Below, one piece after another: positions 22,640-34,444 of a stretch of 64,000 nt of DNA. The notes below the pieces were generated by a model. It was not told the DNA's origin. It was given only the letters and a program-made list of their open reading frames with translations, and ran no database searches. This stretch comes from Anastrepha obliqua. Lineage: Eukaryota; Arthropoda; Insecta; Diptera; Tephritidae. The DNA is taken from the NCBI RefSeq assembly GCF_027943255.1, contig NC_072895.1, forward strand, positions 82,276,001 through 82,340,000, given 5' to 3'. The first letter of the stretch is position 1, and each line of letters opens with the position of its first letter. A program made the translations under genes and the position numbers.

Positions 22640-22985
22640 TTTTATAACCTTGTTCACTCCGCTCGGGGGCATAGGGCCTCGACAAGACTCTTCCATCGTA
22701 CGGTTAGCTGTTGTTTTTGCGCCGTCCCATGTGATGTCGCCATCTGCTAGTTCGCGTAATTTTGTACTTCTCCAAGTATTCCTTGGCCGACCGCGACCTT
22801 TTCTCCCTTACGGGTTCCAATCCAGTGCCATTCTCGTGATGCTATCTGAGCGTGTAATCTATCCATCGTTACTTTCTGCGCTTGATTTGCCATGGGATGG
22901 GCTCCTCATTAGTTAATCTCTACAGCGCGTGGTTGCTGATGGTATTTGGACCGAATATTCTATAGATGATGCGGGTGCCAGGATA
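22640..22985 (-). pseudogene. RTE-like LINE C-terminal tail
   Basis: Frames on the minus strand read YRIFGPNTISNHAL, LTNEEPIPWQI, SITRMALDWNP, GRGRPRNTWRSTKLREL and WDGAKTTANRT. These correspond in order to the conserved tail downstream of the reverse transcriptase in this large LINE group (the PNTISN, EPI, LDWNP and GRPRxTWR blocks). The palm domain is absent. It lies about 1.2 kb from the other RTE fragment, on the same strand, but belongs to a different family. Confidence 0.72.
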
Positions 22986-24513
22986 GACATAATTAATTGC
23001 CATCATCCTTGCTTGGCTTGAAGAGAATGAAATAATGCACCTGTCTCTGTGCATCTGCATCATCTTCGTTAAGATTAGGTGAGAGCCTCTTGAAAAGGAA
23101 GCGTTAATAGGTGAAAATCTGAGCTCTTTGACATCCTGCCGTCTACACTGATTGATTATTTAATACAAACAGAAGTAGTGAGAATTAAAAGGAGCGCAAA
23201 GTTCTATAAAGGGTGGTATGTAGTCTGAGTATTGCTTACTTCACATGTTGTTTGTGGGGTTCTACGCTAAAGTTGCTCGGCAAATATTTTGTCAACATTT
23301 AAGTCTCCGTTCGAAGTTAGACCGCAACACATCACGCTATTGACACAATATTCTGCCAGACAACTAAACTTGTGTTATAATAGACCGAAATAGTCAAATA
23401 ATAAAATAAATCAGAAACACTGCATGCCAACGAAAAATAGTAGAAGAAGAATAACTTAAGTGCACTGAATTGGCAATAATGACAACAAAATGACGTCCAC
23501 TTGACGATGACAATGAACGCCAAACGACACTGACAACCCAAGAGCAAATACAAACAAGTTAAAAGACAGGAGATGGTCAACAATAAAGCAATAGCAACAA
23601 CTAAGTTGAAAAACATTGCAGCCACCATCAGTCGTTTTCGCCCTTCTTACCCTCATCTACCCTACTCGGCTGAGCAGCAACATCTTTCGCTCTCACAAGC
23701 CCAATTTATCAACCGCAACAACAAAATTTGCAGCCCGTACCCTTCCGCTTGCAGTGAACAGCTCAATTCTACAATATGACAATACGAGGTTCGTTTCACC
23801 TGCATCGGTGCAACAAATGTGTAATTGAAATTGCAGCAATGCCACCAATCTTCACTAGCGCCAGTTCCAGACACACCGCTCACACTCGCATGTGCCTTCC
23901 GATGCTTGTTGGCCTTAAGAGCGTGGGCTGCTGCTGTTGGTGATTGTGCCAACCACTTCCCTTAACCGACTTTTCGAGCAACTATTGTCCATTGCTCAAG
24001 CTGTGGTAAATGCTACTGAGAACTGATGATCAGAAAGGTGCTCCTTGCCGTTATCATATGACTTGCAGCTGGAATGCATGTGTGTAGGTGAGTGGAAAAG
24101 TATAGCATGCAATTGACATGTGATTGGCAAACAAAACGAACAACAAGAATTTCGCCGCATATACACCCGTTAACAAATATTGTATATACACATATGTGTG
24201 CGTGTGTGTGTATGTTAGCAACACAATTCCATTATTAAAGACACAACACAAAATCAGAATGTTGTCACTCGATAGCTTTCAGCTGTTACAATGGCCAAAG
24301 AAAAACTGCAACAAAAGCAATCAAGTCAAGTATTACATGTCGCATTCCCATGACCAGCACAAAAGTATGCTATACCCTGCCAGGAAAAGTGAGACTATTT
24401 GACGGCAGAAGTTGTACTAGTTCCAAAGTGATCAGAATGGTACCAGTTGCTAAATAACACAAAACAGTTGATTTCGTTGTTCTTATGCTTTTAAATAGCA
24501 ATAATTATTTATT
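22986..24513. other. Non-coding stretch
   Basis: No gene or element recognised. An imperfect (GT)n run lies at about 24195-24215. Confidence 0.4.
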
Positions 24514-24517
24514 TTAA

Positions 24518-25244
24518 GGGGTTACATGGGTTTCGTTGGTTCAAAAACTCGATTTATTTTTTTTTATTGCTTATTAATTTCTACAACTTCTCAGGAATAT
24601 TATCCTAAATTTTCAAGTCGATCCGAATAATAAATTCAGAGATACAGCCTTTGGAATGTGCGCACTCCAAGCCACTTTTATTGTTACTCTAAACTTTAAA
24701 CGCGTTTTTCTCGGAACCGTGTTTTCAAAGTCGGTTGTCAAATGTTGCTAGTCCCAAACTACTCAACCGATTTTGATGAAATTTTACACAAGTCTTCGAA
24801 ATACAATTTACTCGTGCTTGAACGAAGAATTTTGTTTTTTTTTTCAATTACAACTATTTAAAAAAAAAAATGTCAAGCAAATTTGACCGAAATTTTCATA
24901 TTTTTGGAAAATGTCTGCCAAAATTCCAATTTTTACTTTTTTTTTCTTTCCTTCGTTCAAGCACGAGTTTATGGTCTTAAAGCACTTATTTTTGTTTTTT
25001 CATTTTTGATGAGCCTGTCCGGAGTTATGCTGACAACGCGGACGCACTTTTTTTTTGAGGGGTCACTGAAAATGACGTCACAATGGAGGAGTTAAAATTT
25101 TTTTTTTTGAAAATTTCAGAAATTATTCTTTAAATATGTATCTATAAGACAGAAAAAAGTTTGAATTAAATAAATAATTTTTTAAATAGAAAAAAATATA
25201 TTGAAAATAGACCTTTTTTTAGCCGACGAAACCAATGTAACCCC
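24518..25244. mobile_element. TTAA-flanked non-autonomous element 2
   Basis: Flanked by TTAA at 24514-24517 and 25245-25248. The ends are GGGGTTACATGGGTTTCGT and its inverted partner ACGAAACCAATGTAACCCC. There is no transposase. An inner inverted repeat (CTCGTGCTTGAACGAAG near 24810 and CTTCGTTCAAGCACGAG near 24952) encloses the centre. Shared interior words with the element at 17679 (AAACGCGTTTTTC, CAACCGATT) show the two are related although their terminal sequences differ. Confidence 0.82.
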
Positions 25245-25387
25245 TTAAGTGGAAGTTGCTTTTGGTTTGGATAAATGGCTACCCTTGCGAGGCAGTGTGG
25301 TTCCATGCAGGGGGAGGGAAGGCGAAAAGAAAAGAGAAGGAACCAAAGAGGTGGAACCAGAAGACAGAAGGAAAGGACTTTGGATAA

Positions 25388-26016
25388 GAGGCGCCCGCCA
25401 TCTGTCGTTACGGATTTGAACTAGGTATTATTTGAAGAACGGTAACACTTAGCTGTCATCTGATTTGACAGAAAATTAGTTTTATTCTTCCGCTGAACGA
25501 AAATGGTTGTGTATACGCTCAAAGAACGCTGGGAAATATTGCGACATTACTTTGAAAATCATGGTAATGTTGCAGAATGTGTACCAAAATTACGTACGGC
25601 AATGGGAAGAACAAAAGCACCGAGTGCGCACTGTCTTCGAAGATCGCATTATCAGCCGAAATTCTGATATCGTTTGGCCGCCTCGGAGCTGCGATTTGAC
25701 GCCGTTGGATTATTATCTTTGGGATGCCGTCAAAGACCAGTGTTATGCCAACACACCAGCAACAATTGATGCACTGAAGACCAACATACGCGATGTCATA
25801 GCTGAAATACAGCCGCATACAATCGAAAATGTGTTGAAAAATTGGACCGATCATATGGGATGGTGCATGGCTAGCCGAGGCAGCCATATGAATAAAGTTG
25901 TGTTCCATCATTAACCGGAAGGATTGTACTTCAAAATAAAAAAACAGTTTGGAAAAATATTAAGTAGTTTCTTTTTTATAGCATTTTTAATTCCGTAAAA
26001 TTATATGGCGGACCCT
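25388..26016 (+). mobile_element. Internally deleted DD41D element
   Basis: The N-terminus MVVYTLKERWEILRHYFENH starts at an ATG at 25503 and continues to GRTKAPSAHC. A deletion then jumps to VFEDRIISRNSDIVWPPRSC and DLTPLDYYLWDAV, carrying the third catalytic Asp. The first and second Asp are gone. The C-terminus ends at 25912-25914. The ends are degenerate inverted repeats (CGCCAT...TTACGGATTT on the left, AATTCCGTAAAATTATATGGCG on the right split over 25989-26010). The copy can at most be mobilised in trans. Confidence 0.8.
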
Positions 26017-26018
26017 AT

Positions 26019-26338
26019 ATAATTGGCGCGTACACCCTTTTTGTTGTGCTGGCTGAGCTCCTCCTCCTATTTGTGGCGTGCATCTTAATGTTGTTCCACA
26101 AATTGAGGGACCTACAGTTTCAAGCCGACTCCGATAATTTTTTTCGGCAGATATTTTTATGAGGAGCTTTTTCATGGCAGAAATGGAAAAATGGAGGTTT
26201 GCCATTACCTGTCGAGGGGCGACCGCTATTAGAAAATAGTTTTTTCTTAATTTTGGTGTGTCACCGAGATACGAGCCTAAGTTCTCTCTGCGAATTCCGA
26301 ATGGTAGTCACGCACCAACCCATTTGGCTACGGCGGCC
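26019..26338 (-). repeat. tRNA-derived SINE, copy C (most complete)
   Basis: In minus orientation the head is at 26338: CGGCCGCCGTAGCCAAATGG (A box), then a degenerate B box (GGCTCGTATCTCGG), then the body, then GGTGTACGCGCCAATTATA at the 3' end. The left end directly abuts the DD41D element ending at 26016. This copy keeps both tRNA-like boxes and the full body and is the best reference for the family. Confidence 0.85.
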
Positions 26339-26339
26339 G

Positions 26340-27600
26340 TTAGTATTAACTCACTGGAAAAAGTCTGGGTCCAAATGGCTAAATCTTTCCCCCACGAGAG
26401 CCGAGCAGCTAAGAAGAAGGTACTGGGATGATTCCATCTTGTTCTGCAGACACTTTCTGCAGAAAGGACTTAAAGAAATATCAAGCCTCGCTCTATGGAT
26501 ACCTAACGGACAATGTCTGGTAAGGATATCCACCGAATTCGAGAGCTACAGCTTTGTTAGCCGAAGCACGCGATCTACCCGTGGCGGCTTTGCTGTCTCT
26601 GCGCTCACTGAGTTGACGTGAGGCCCATCTTTCAAGGAGCAGACCACGGGCTCTCAAGAGAACCCAAAAACTCTAATTTTGCGGTGAAACCGTCTCCAGG
26701 GTCCACTGTTTAACCTAGCAGCTTTCTTCTATGCCGCTATGTCTGGAAGTCTAAACTTTAGCTTGATGGGAAGCTCTTCCATCCAACTTTGAGCCATCCC
26801 TGCCTTCAAATTTTACATCTCGCCCACCCCTCCATTGAGTGCATGTGAATAGAAAACGTTCCGCTCGCACCCAGCGAGGGTGTACATTGATCCAGCACCA
26901 TGGCGATGAATTCAAAGTTTCTAAGAAGAGCAGTGTCCGTAGCTTAAGTCTAGCTTATGACCCGTACACCCCAATCTGGCTGCGGCGCGTGCAGCGGTAG
27001 TTTTTCCTGCAATGTCCAAGGGTGCCATATTCAGCTTAGCTTTGAGCGCTAGAGTAGGAGTGGTCCAAAGCGCCCCACTGATACCAATGAGTGCAGACCT
27101 TTGGCACCTTTGCAGCTTTGTAACTCATGTCATCCGCTATTGAGGGAAGAAAGACTCTAGGTAGACCGCAATTTGTGGTCCGTTTCACAACTAGATTCAG
27201 ATAAACCTGCATCAGCTCCATCAGCGTATCTAAAAACTGTCTCTGACATGCAACGTCATCTGCGTAAGCAATCACTTTGCAGCCTCTGCTCTCCAGCTCC
27301 TCTTGCAAGTCGTTAAGCACAACAACCAAGAATAGTGGCGAGAGAACACCGCCTTGCGGAGTGCCCTTGCGCAACTGTTGGTGAAGAGAGGCGCCGCCCC
27401 ACTCTGCTGCGACCATTTTATCGCTAAACATTTTATGGAGACCTGGTAATTGCCTCCAGGAGAACATTGTAGAATGTAGAGAAGGCGCCCACAGTGAACT
27501 CCATCTGAGAGAGGGGCACCTTGATATCTTTAACAATCGTATGCAGGACAGACTCTACCGATTTGCCTTTACAATACATGTTGAGCGTACGATAAACGCC
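26340..27600 (-). pseudogene. I/R1-like LINE: reverse transcriptase, degraded RNase H, zinc tail
   Basis: Read from about 27600 downwards: KMFSDKMVAAEWGG, RKGTPQGGVLSPLFLVVV, LNDLQEELESRGC, KVIAYADDVACQRQF (catalytic YADD), then a broken spacer, a remnant GRDGSKLDGR of the RNase H first motif, and finally LTRHCPLGIHRARL and FCRKCLQNKMESSQYLLLSC (zinc tail: C-x2-C...C). Domain order is correct but several frames are used and the rest of RNase H is lost. Confidence 0.82.
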
Positions 27601-28650
27601 CCCGAGGAATTACACACTGGAAAGTTACTGGAAGCAATTTTACTTTAGTTATAAATTAAGGAAGATTAAATACTTATTACTTATTTTTTATTTCATTTTT
27701 GTTTTTTTTTTACTTTTTTAAATTTTTATTTTGTTACTACTTATTTTTAGCTTAAGCTTAAAGATAAGAAAAAATGTATAGAGTATTTTAATTTACAATC
27801 AAATATTTTTTAAAAATTTCATTTATCAAATTTTACTCACTTCTTGAACTAGTCCAAAAATCGCCCCAAATTGGCCTAGATTTTTTTGGGTGCATTATTA
27901 ACTGGTAAAAGACCGATGCAGGTGCAGAGTAGTTCGTGAAGTGGTATGATGCAGATACATAGGCTGACAACTGGTGATTCATACGACATCGCCATGATAA
28001 AAATACCAGCATCGAAAGGAGAAGCAGACGAACTACTTCAGCTGGAGGGCAAACTGCTGGTAAGGTGGGGCAGGACTACTATGTTTGAATATGGGGTATG
28101 TACGTACATGTGTGTATACACTTCATTGCTAGTGGTTGTTTTGGTTGCATTCATTCGTCTTTTATTCTCCATGGCACTCGAGGGGTATTGTCGTCTAAAT
28201 GCATGTGTACAAGTTGTTTGTTTGTGTTAGTGTCAGAAAACATTTGGAATACGAATACTTCAGACTTGTTGTATTTCGGATTTACAATAGCTGTTAATTT
28301 GCGAAGAAGGCGGTGTCACATTAGAATTGCAAAGAAATGCACACAAAAGTATCTCAGAGTTGTACAAATATTGGTGCACAGTTAGGAGATATTAACGATG
28401 TACATTCGTACAGACATACACATATGTAGGCTAGGAAAACCGCTTTAGTTTAGTGTACAATTCGAAGTGCTTATATTTAAAATTCAATTCCTGGGAGAGA
28501 ATTGCAATATTTCGTTCCGTTCAAATCAGGTAGTAAATTTTTGTGGAATTTGAAGAGGTGCACAATCTGGTGGCCGAAAAAAGTTCATAATTTGACGATT
28601 TATTTTGGTATAGAAAAATGCTAGGAATTTTTTGTAAGTTGGAATTACTA
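27601..28650. other. Non-coding stretch
   Basis: AT-rich. A 94-codon frame at 27946-28230 opens with charged residues then becomes hydrophobic at a GTATGT step (28096). It is unassigned. Confidence 0.35.
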
Positions 28651-29941
28651 CTGTGGGCAAAATAAAATGAAAAATCTTTATTTATTCTTGTAAATCAATT
28701 TCATCCTCTTCAAAATAATCCCCTCTCGATGAAATACACTTACACACACATACGATTTTTCCAATCCCCGAAACATGCCAAACAGTCCATTTCCGGTATA
28801 GCCATCAGAACCTTCTTCGATTCAGCTTTTATCTCCTCAATCCACTCGAAACGCGTTCCCCGGAGTGGTCTCTTGAGTTTTGGGAATATCCAGAAGTCAC
28901 ACGGAGCCAAATCAGGCGAATACGGTCGTTGCGGAACGATATGCGTGGAATTTTTGGCGAAATGGTCACGAAGAATGAGTGCAGTGTGAGACGGTGCATT
29001 ATCGTGATACAAAAACCAAGAGTTGTTGGCCCATAATTCTGGTCTTTTTAGACGAATTGCTTCACGTAAACGACGCATAACGCTCAAATAATATTCCTTA
29101 TTAACAGTTGGGCCAGGTGGAAGGAATTCATAGTGCACCGCACCACAAAAATCGAAAAAAACTGTCTTCATGACCTTTATTTTTGAACGACTTTGACGTG
29201 CTCTTTTCGGTCTGGCCTCGCCTTTAGCACGATATTCGCTTGATTGGTCGGTTGTTTCTGGGTCGTAAGCATAAATCCAAGTCTCATCTCCCGTAATGAT
29301 ACATTTGAGCTTGTCCTGATAGTCTGAAAGCATTGTTTCACACACATCAACGCGACGATTTTTTCCAAGAATTTGAAAGTTTTCGGTACCAAACGAGATT
29401 TGACTTTTCGTAGGCCCAAATGGTCTTTCAAAATGGTTTTCATAGATCCTTCTGATATTCCGATCATATCAGTAAGGTCTTTAACAGTCAACCGACGATT
29501 TTTGAGCACTAACTCCTTCACTTTATTGACGTGTTGGTCATCTGTTGACGTCGATGGTGGTCCGGAGCGCTCCAAGTCATCAACACGTTCTCGACCCTCT
29601 TTGTAGTCTTTGTACCACTTATAAACTTTTTTCTGCGAAATGGTCGAATCACCAAATGCCTTCTGCAAGATGCTAAATGTTTTCGCAGCCGAAATTTCAT
29701 TCCGCAAACAAAATTTGATGGCACTTCTCTGCTCAATCAAATCAGACATTGTAAAAATCGAAAAATGCACTCTTGGTCGTTTGGTAAACACAAGCGTAAA
29801 TATATTACTGATAATGACATTCACATGAAGTTGGCCCAGATGTTATTAACAGTGCTGCCAACTCATGAAAAAAATAAATAGAGCGAATTTTTAATCCCGC
29901 GAAGTTTGAAAAAATAAATTCACCTTACTTTTTGCCCACAG
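28651..29941 (-). mobile_element. Full-length mariner (DD34D), frameshifted
   Basis: The 1291-bp element has both termini CTGTGGGCAAAA, bordered by TA (28649-28650 and 29942-29943). The length is close to the classic mariner size of about 1.3 kb. The single transposase frame is split by two small indels, so the element is inactive, but it is one of the most complete DNA transposons in the window. Confidence 0.92.
28683..29752 (-). pseudogene. Mariner transposase, two frameshifts
   Basis: Starts at MSDLIEQRSAIKF near 29749 (an upstream in-frame methionine at 29824 lies in the leader). The N-terminal helix-turn-helix region (VYKWYKDYKEGRERVDD, RLTVKDLTDMIGISEGS) runs to KFLEK. A one-base shift near 29360 in an A run then changes frame into the catalytic half: first Asp in IITGDETWIYAYDPET, second in YHDNAPSHTALIL, third in SPDLAPCDFW with 34 residues between the last two. 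A second shift near 28745 causes an early stop at 28740. The tail CISSRGDYFEEDEIDLQE follows in another frame. All three catalytic Asp codons are intact. Confidence 0.9.
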
Positions 29942-29945
29942 TAGT

Positions 29946-30320
29946 ACTTAACTTTATAAAACTAAAAATTCAATAATACCCTAATACTTTTGGCAAAGGC
30001 TGTATATGCTAAGATACACGAAAAATGTCGCAAAATTCAATCAATAGTATCCCTCAAAAAAAGAAAAAAAAGGAATAGAGAACAATAGCATTTTTGAGGC
30101 CTCTTAAAGCAAGCTTCGCCCTTAAGAAGGATATAAATGCAATTGCGGAGATTTCAAAAATTGTCTATCCACATTTAAGGTCCCTAATTAATTTTATTTA
30201 TTTTCCCCGGCATTCAGTAAGTGCATGAATGTGGAAATGTTGACTGAGTGTCTGACTTAGAAATAAGCGAAATAAGCTTCACGAGCATTTTTTTAAATTT
30301 ATCTCTTTAAATTACCAGCA
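29946..30320. other. Non-coding stretch
   Basis: No gene recognised. Confidence 0.35.
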
Positions 30321-30324
30321 ATGC

Positions 30325-32960
30325 TTGAAAAAACTGAGTTGTTTAAATAGATTTTTGTACGCGAACTATATTCTTCGGATTAAGGAGAATATTAAGTCAA
30401 ATCGTAAGATCTTTTGGCGATTTGTTAAATCTAAAAAGTTTAGCGCTGGAGTCCCTTCTGAGACTCGATTTAATGACAAATCGGCTACTACTCTTACGGA
30501 TGGTGCCAGTTTGTTTGCCGATTTTTTCAAATCTAATTTCACTACTTTCCTACTTTCATCTTTGAATTTCGGTCATTTAAACCTTGTTTCTCTGGACTTT
30601 GAGAATAAGATTTTGGGTTTAAAAACTTGTTGGATGAGCTGTCCCCAATTTTTCTCAAAATCTTCCGGGCTGTTGTCATCTCTCTCAAACTAGTTTTTAA
30701 TAAATTTCTATCTTCTCAAGTTTTTATCAACGACTGAAAATCGCAACTATTACCACTATTTTCAAAAGTGGCAAAAAGAATGATGTGTGCAACTTTAGGC
30801 CGATCTAAAAGCTTTCTATTATATGTAAATTTTTCGAAAGAATCGTAAAAGAAAAGATTTACTTTGCAACTAAGGGCTTAATCTCGGCCAATCAGCATGG
30901 ATTTATCTCGAGTAGGTCTAGACTTTCCAACCTAGCTGCTTTTAGTGAGTATCGTTTTTCAACTTTTGCTGAAGGTTTTCAAGTCGATTGTGTGATAGAA
31001 TTTCTCATACAATTCTATAGGGTGGGCCATGTAAAATTAGCTTTTTGAATGGGCTATAAAAAAAATGATCAATATTTTTTCAAACCTTTTTTTTTATTTT
31101 GAAGATTGAACATTGTCACTTATGAATAAAAAATCATATCGTTCACGACTGGCTTTACAGTAGGCCATTCGATCAACCCAATTTTTAAGCACATTTTCCA
31201 TTGTTTGGGCTCCAATTTCATGAATGACAACTTCGATTTCGTGTTTTAAAGCATCAATCGTCTCTGGATGGTTCGCATAGCATTTGTCCTTAACGGCTCA
31301 CCACAAAAATAGTCCAACGGGCTTAAACCGATGTGAAAATGAGCTTCATCAGAAAAGATGATTTTTTGGTAAAAATGCTCATCTTCGGTCAAACGATTTT
31401 CTGCCCATTAAGCGAACCGAAAACGCATTGGATGGTCATTAGGCTTCAGTTCTTGCACCAATTGAACTTTGTAAGCCTTCATACCGAGGTCTTTATGCAA
31501 AATTCTCCTCAAAGAAGTGCGTGAAATGTTCAATTCTTGAGAACGATGACGAGTTGAGGCTGTTGGATGTTCACGCACATTTTCGGCTACAGCAGCAATG
31601 TTTTCGGGTGTACGCACTGTAGGAGCACGTTCGCGTGTTGTTTTATCCATTAACGATCCACTTTCACGAACACGATTAACAAGTTCATCCCCGAACTGTC
31701 TTGTTGCCAAATCTCTTTTTGGAATTTTTTTTTCAAATTTCTCACAGTTTGAGTAGAAGACTCACCACTTTGAAAATAGGTTTTCAATACTTCCCAATGT
31801 TGTTCAAGCGTATAGCGTCCCATTTCGTAAATGTCAAACCTTTAAGTAAATTATGAACACATTTTCCATGTCATTTGTGTTACCATAACACAAAATAGGT
31901 GGTTCAAAAAGCAAACGCTATATGGCCCACCCTGTATTACGTAAATTAGCCTCGCTTGGTTTTCATTCTGTTTTCTTTCAATGTCTTTCTTTCAAGTCTT
32001 ATTTATCCGATAGACGATGTGTGGTAATGATTGAGGGTGAATTTTCGGAACCTTTCATTGCATCTTCAGCGGTACCACAAGATAGTATTTTAGAGCCTCT
32101 TCTCGTCGTTCTATTTATTAATGAGATGAGTACCTGCTTTTTACTTGCCAACTTTCTACTGTATGCTGATTATTTGAAAATATTTACTGCAATTCGAAAA
32201 AATGGGGATGTCCCTATGTTGCAAACGGAAATAAGTGCGCTCGTTCGCTGGTGCCGTAACTCTGGCATCTCTCTAAATATTAAGAAATGTTTTCATGCCG
32301 CTTTCGCCAAAACTCAAAATGGTTTTCAAGCATTTTATAGCATTGATAATACTTTACTTCAATCTGTTCAAGAATCCAAAATGCTAGGGGTGAATTTTGA
32401 CTAACATTTTTCATTCAACATTCAACCTTACTTTATTGTATCCACTACCTATTAAATTTTATGTTCTATACGGCTCGATGTTCTCGGATCCCTACTCTCA
32501 AAAATTACTTTTTACTTCCTTCTTTCACTCTAGATTAGAATGTGTGACAATTATCTGGGCGGCTTGCAACCAATTTGCTATTGAGAGAATTGTACGTGTA
32601 CAGAAGGTGTTCCTTAAATATGGTAGATAAAATCCTCAAATCCCATGCCTTCTTATAATTCCCGTTTGAACTTAAAGTCTCTAGAGTAGAAAGTCTGTAC
32701 TCTCACTGTCTTTTGTTTTTAGTTTAGTTAAAGGAGAAATTGATAGCTCATCACTGTTTAACTTTCATATCCCTCTTAGATCTCTACGCAATACTTACCC
32801 TATTCAACTTAAATTTCTTAACACGAATTATGCGCGTAATGCTTCTATTGTCTGCGCTTTAAGAGAATTCAATGAAATCTCGAGTCAACAGTTTACCGAA
32901 TGGTAAACTTTACTCTTTCTGTTAGAGCAATGCCCCTCCTCTGTTAGTTGCAAAGTGTAA
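30325..32960 (+). mobile_element. Jockey/CR1-like LINE, split by a deleted DD41D element
   Basis: The left part (30325-31015) encodes YILRIKENIKSNRKIFWRFV, LFADFFKSNFTTF, and in other frames ITTIFKSGKKNDVCNFRPI and GLISANQHGFISSRSRLSN, the fingers region of the reverse transcriptase. The right part (31937 on) resumes at LRKLASLGFHSVFFQ, LSDRRCVV, AVPQDSILEPLLVVLFIN, LLYADYLKIF (YADD degraded to YADY) and SGISLNIKKC, then ESKMLGVNFD and later LRNTYPIQLKF, ALREFNEISSQQF to about 32905. The palm block FSKAFD between the parts is lost. A related relic is at 39540. Confidence 0.8.
31018..31934 (-). mobile_element. Internally deleted DD41D element nested in a LINE
   Basis: Inverted ends: AGGGTGGGCCAT near 31019 and ATGGCCCACCCTG ending at 31934, each bordered by TA (31016-31017, 31935-31936). 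Further shared bases include CTTTTTGAA. The minus-strand transposase reads RQFGDELVNRVRES, RSQELNISRTSLRRILHKDL and YKVQLVQELKPND, reaches the first catalytic block (IIFSDEAHFHIG), then jumps by a deletion to LSPLDYF (third Asp) and the C-terminus (TMENVLKNWVDRMAYC). The second Asp block is lost. Confidence 0.88.
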
Positions 32961-33983
32961 AACATGCGGAGAATATTTTTCCTAAGCTAACATAACTTGT
33001 GCTCTTTATAGAGTTTCCTGAATTTTGACTTATATTAAATAGAATACTTTTCAAAATGCGACACTTAAGAAATTTAATTAATATAATATTTTCGAAAGGC
33101 ATTCGCTTGAGTGGTAGTGCTGTGCGTGTTTAAGAATTACTTAGCCGCTGTAGGTAATCCTATGTAACAATAATTTTCTACTTTCGCAGATTTAGTAAGA
33201 TAACACTTTTTTAATAAAATCAATATTGAAAATTCCTGATTAATCCATGGAAAATGCAGCTTTTATGTGAATACATTTTGCTAAAAATCTGTAAAGTATT
33301 TACGTAAAAGCTAATTAATTTTGCAATATTTTTAATGGCTTCCTTCCACAAATTTACATACATTTCAAGCTTTCCCCTGAGTGTGTGTACCTATAAGTGC
33401 ATCAATATTCGACTATATATATTTATGTATATTTATATGCACTGTCATTGTAAAATGTTAATTATATTTGTGTGTATGCATACAGATTTCCTGTTATTAC
33501 ACATCAAATAAATAAGCAGCTCACTTGCAACAGCTTCACATCAATTAAACTGATTAAGTAATCAATCACAGCCGATACACATCAAAGGCCAAAGCAGGCC
33601 AGTACATACATACACACGCGGCAAAATAATGGTTTAAATGTAAATTCATACGCATACATATGTACACATTTTTTAGCAACGGAAAATTTATGAAGTCAAA
33701 GGCCACAGGTTCTTGGGATGAAATGAAATTGTGTGCAACAGAAGCGTTAGGGTTTGCAAAAAAGAATCTCAGCTACCTAACGGAAGGAAAACTCTTAGGA
33801 AAAGGTAAAACGGAAAATGAGCTGTCTCATAATTAAGTGTGGTGGTAAGGCAAAAGGTCAGCAAAGTCAAAGCTTCATTGAGCCCACAGACAGAGTCTAA
33901 ACAAATGCCGAAATATTTGAATTAGCTCTAAAAAATGTTTGTTGTTGGTATAAGAGCAGTTTCTTCAATAAATGTGGCGGTGT
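32961..33983. other. AT-rich non-coding stretch
   Basis: No gene recognised. TATATGT-type simple sequence occurs at 33410-33480. Confidence 0.4.
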
Positions 33984-33991
33984 ATGCATAT

Positions 33992-34444
33992 TAGGGCAGG
34001 CCGATTTAAAAATCGCTCATTGCTTTGTGAAAATCGTATTCTAGGGATCAAGAAACTATGCCGAAGGAACCATACCTCTAAAACGAGTTCTGATGTCCCC
34101 CATTTGAAAATATCACCATTTTTGGCCTTTACATGAAAAAATCAGCTAAATGGCTATGTTTTTTCTTTATTTTTATTTACTTATAATAATATTTATTATT
34201 TATTTATAATAATATCTATTTTTTCTCTTAAGAAATTTATTTAGTCAGAAGGTATGTAAATTAAAAAATTAATTTAAGTGAGTTATAGAAAAGAAACTAA
34301 AAAGTTCGACCCAAATTGGGGGACATCAGAATTCGTTTTAGAGGTATCGTTCCTTCGGCAAAGTTTCTTATTTTGATCCCTAGAATATGATTTTCACAGA
34401 GCAATGGGCGATTTTTTTGCCTCCCCACAAATCGACCCGGCCTA
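33992..34444. mobile_element. hAT-like fold-back element, copy 2 (opposite orientation)
   Basis: 453 bp. The left tip TAGGGCAGGCCGATTTAAAA matches the right tip of copy 1 (14818 inward), and the right tip matches the left tip of copy 1 (TAGGCCGGGTCGATTTGTGG on the minus strand), so the arms are distinguishable and this copy is inverted. Flanks are ATGCATAT (33984-33991) and ATACATAT (34445-34452), an 8-bp duplication with one mismatch. The centre shares CATGTAAAGGCCAAAAATGG with copy 1 on the opposite strand. Part of the centre is replaced by AT-rich repeats. Confidence 0.85.

Noticed and set aside
25519..25911. 130-codon minus-strand frame
   Set aside because: It is the antisense shadow of the deleted DD41D transposase.
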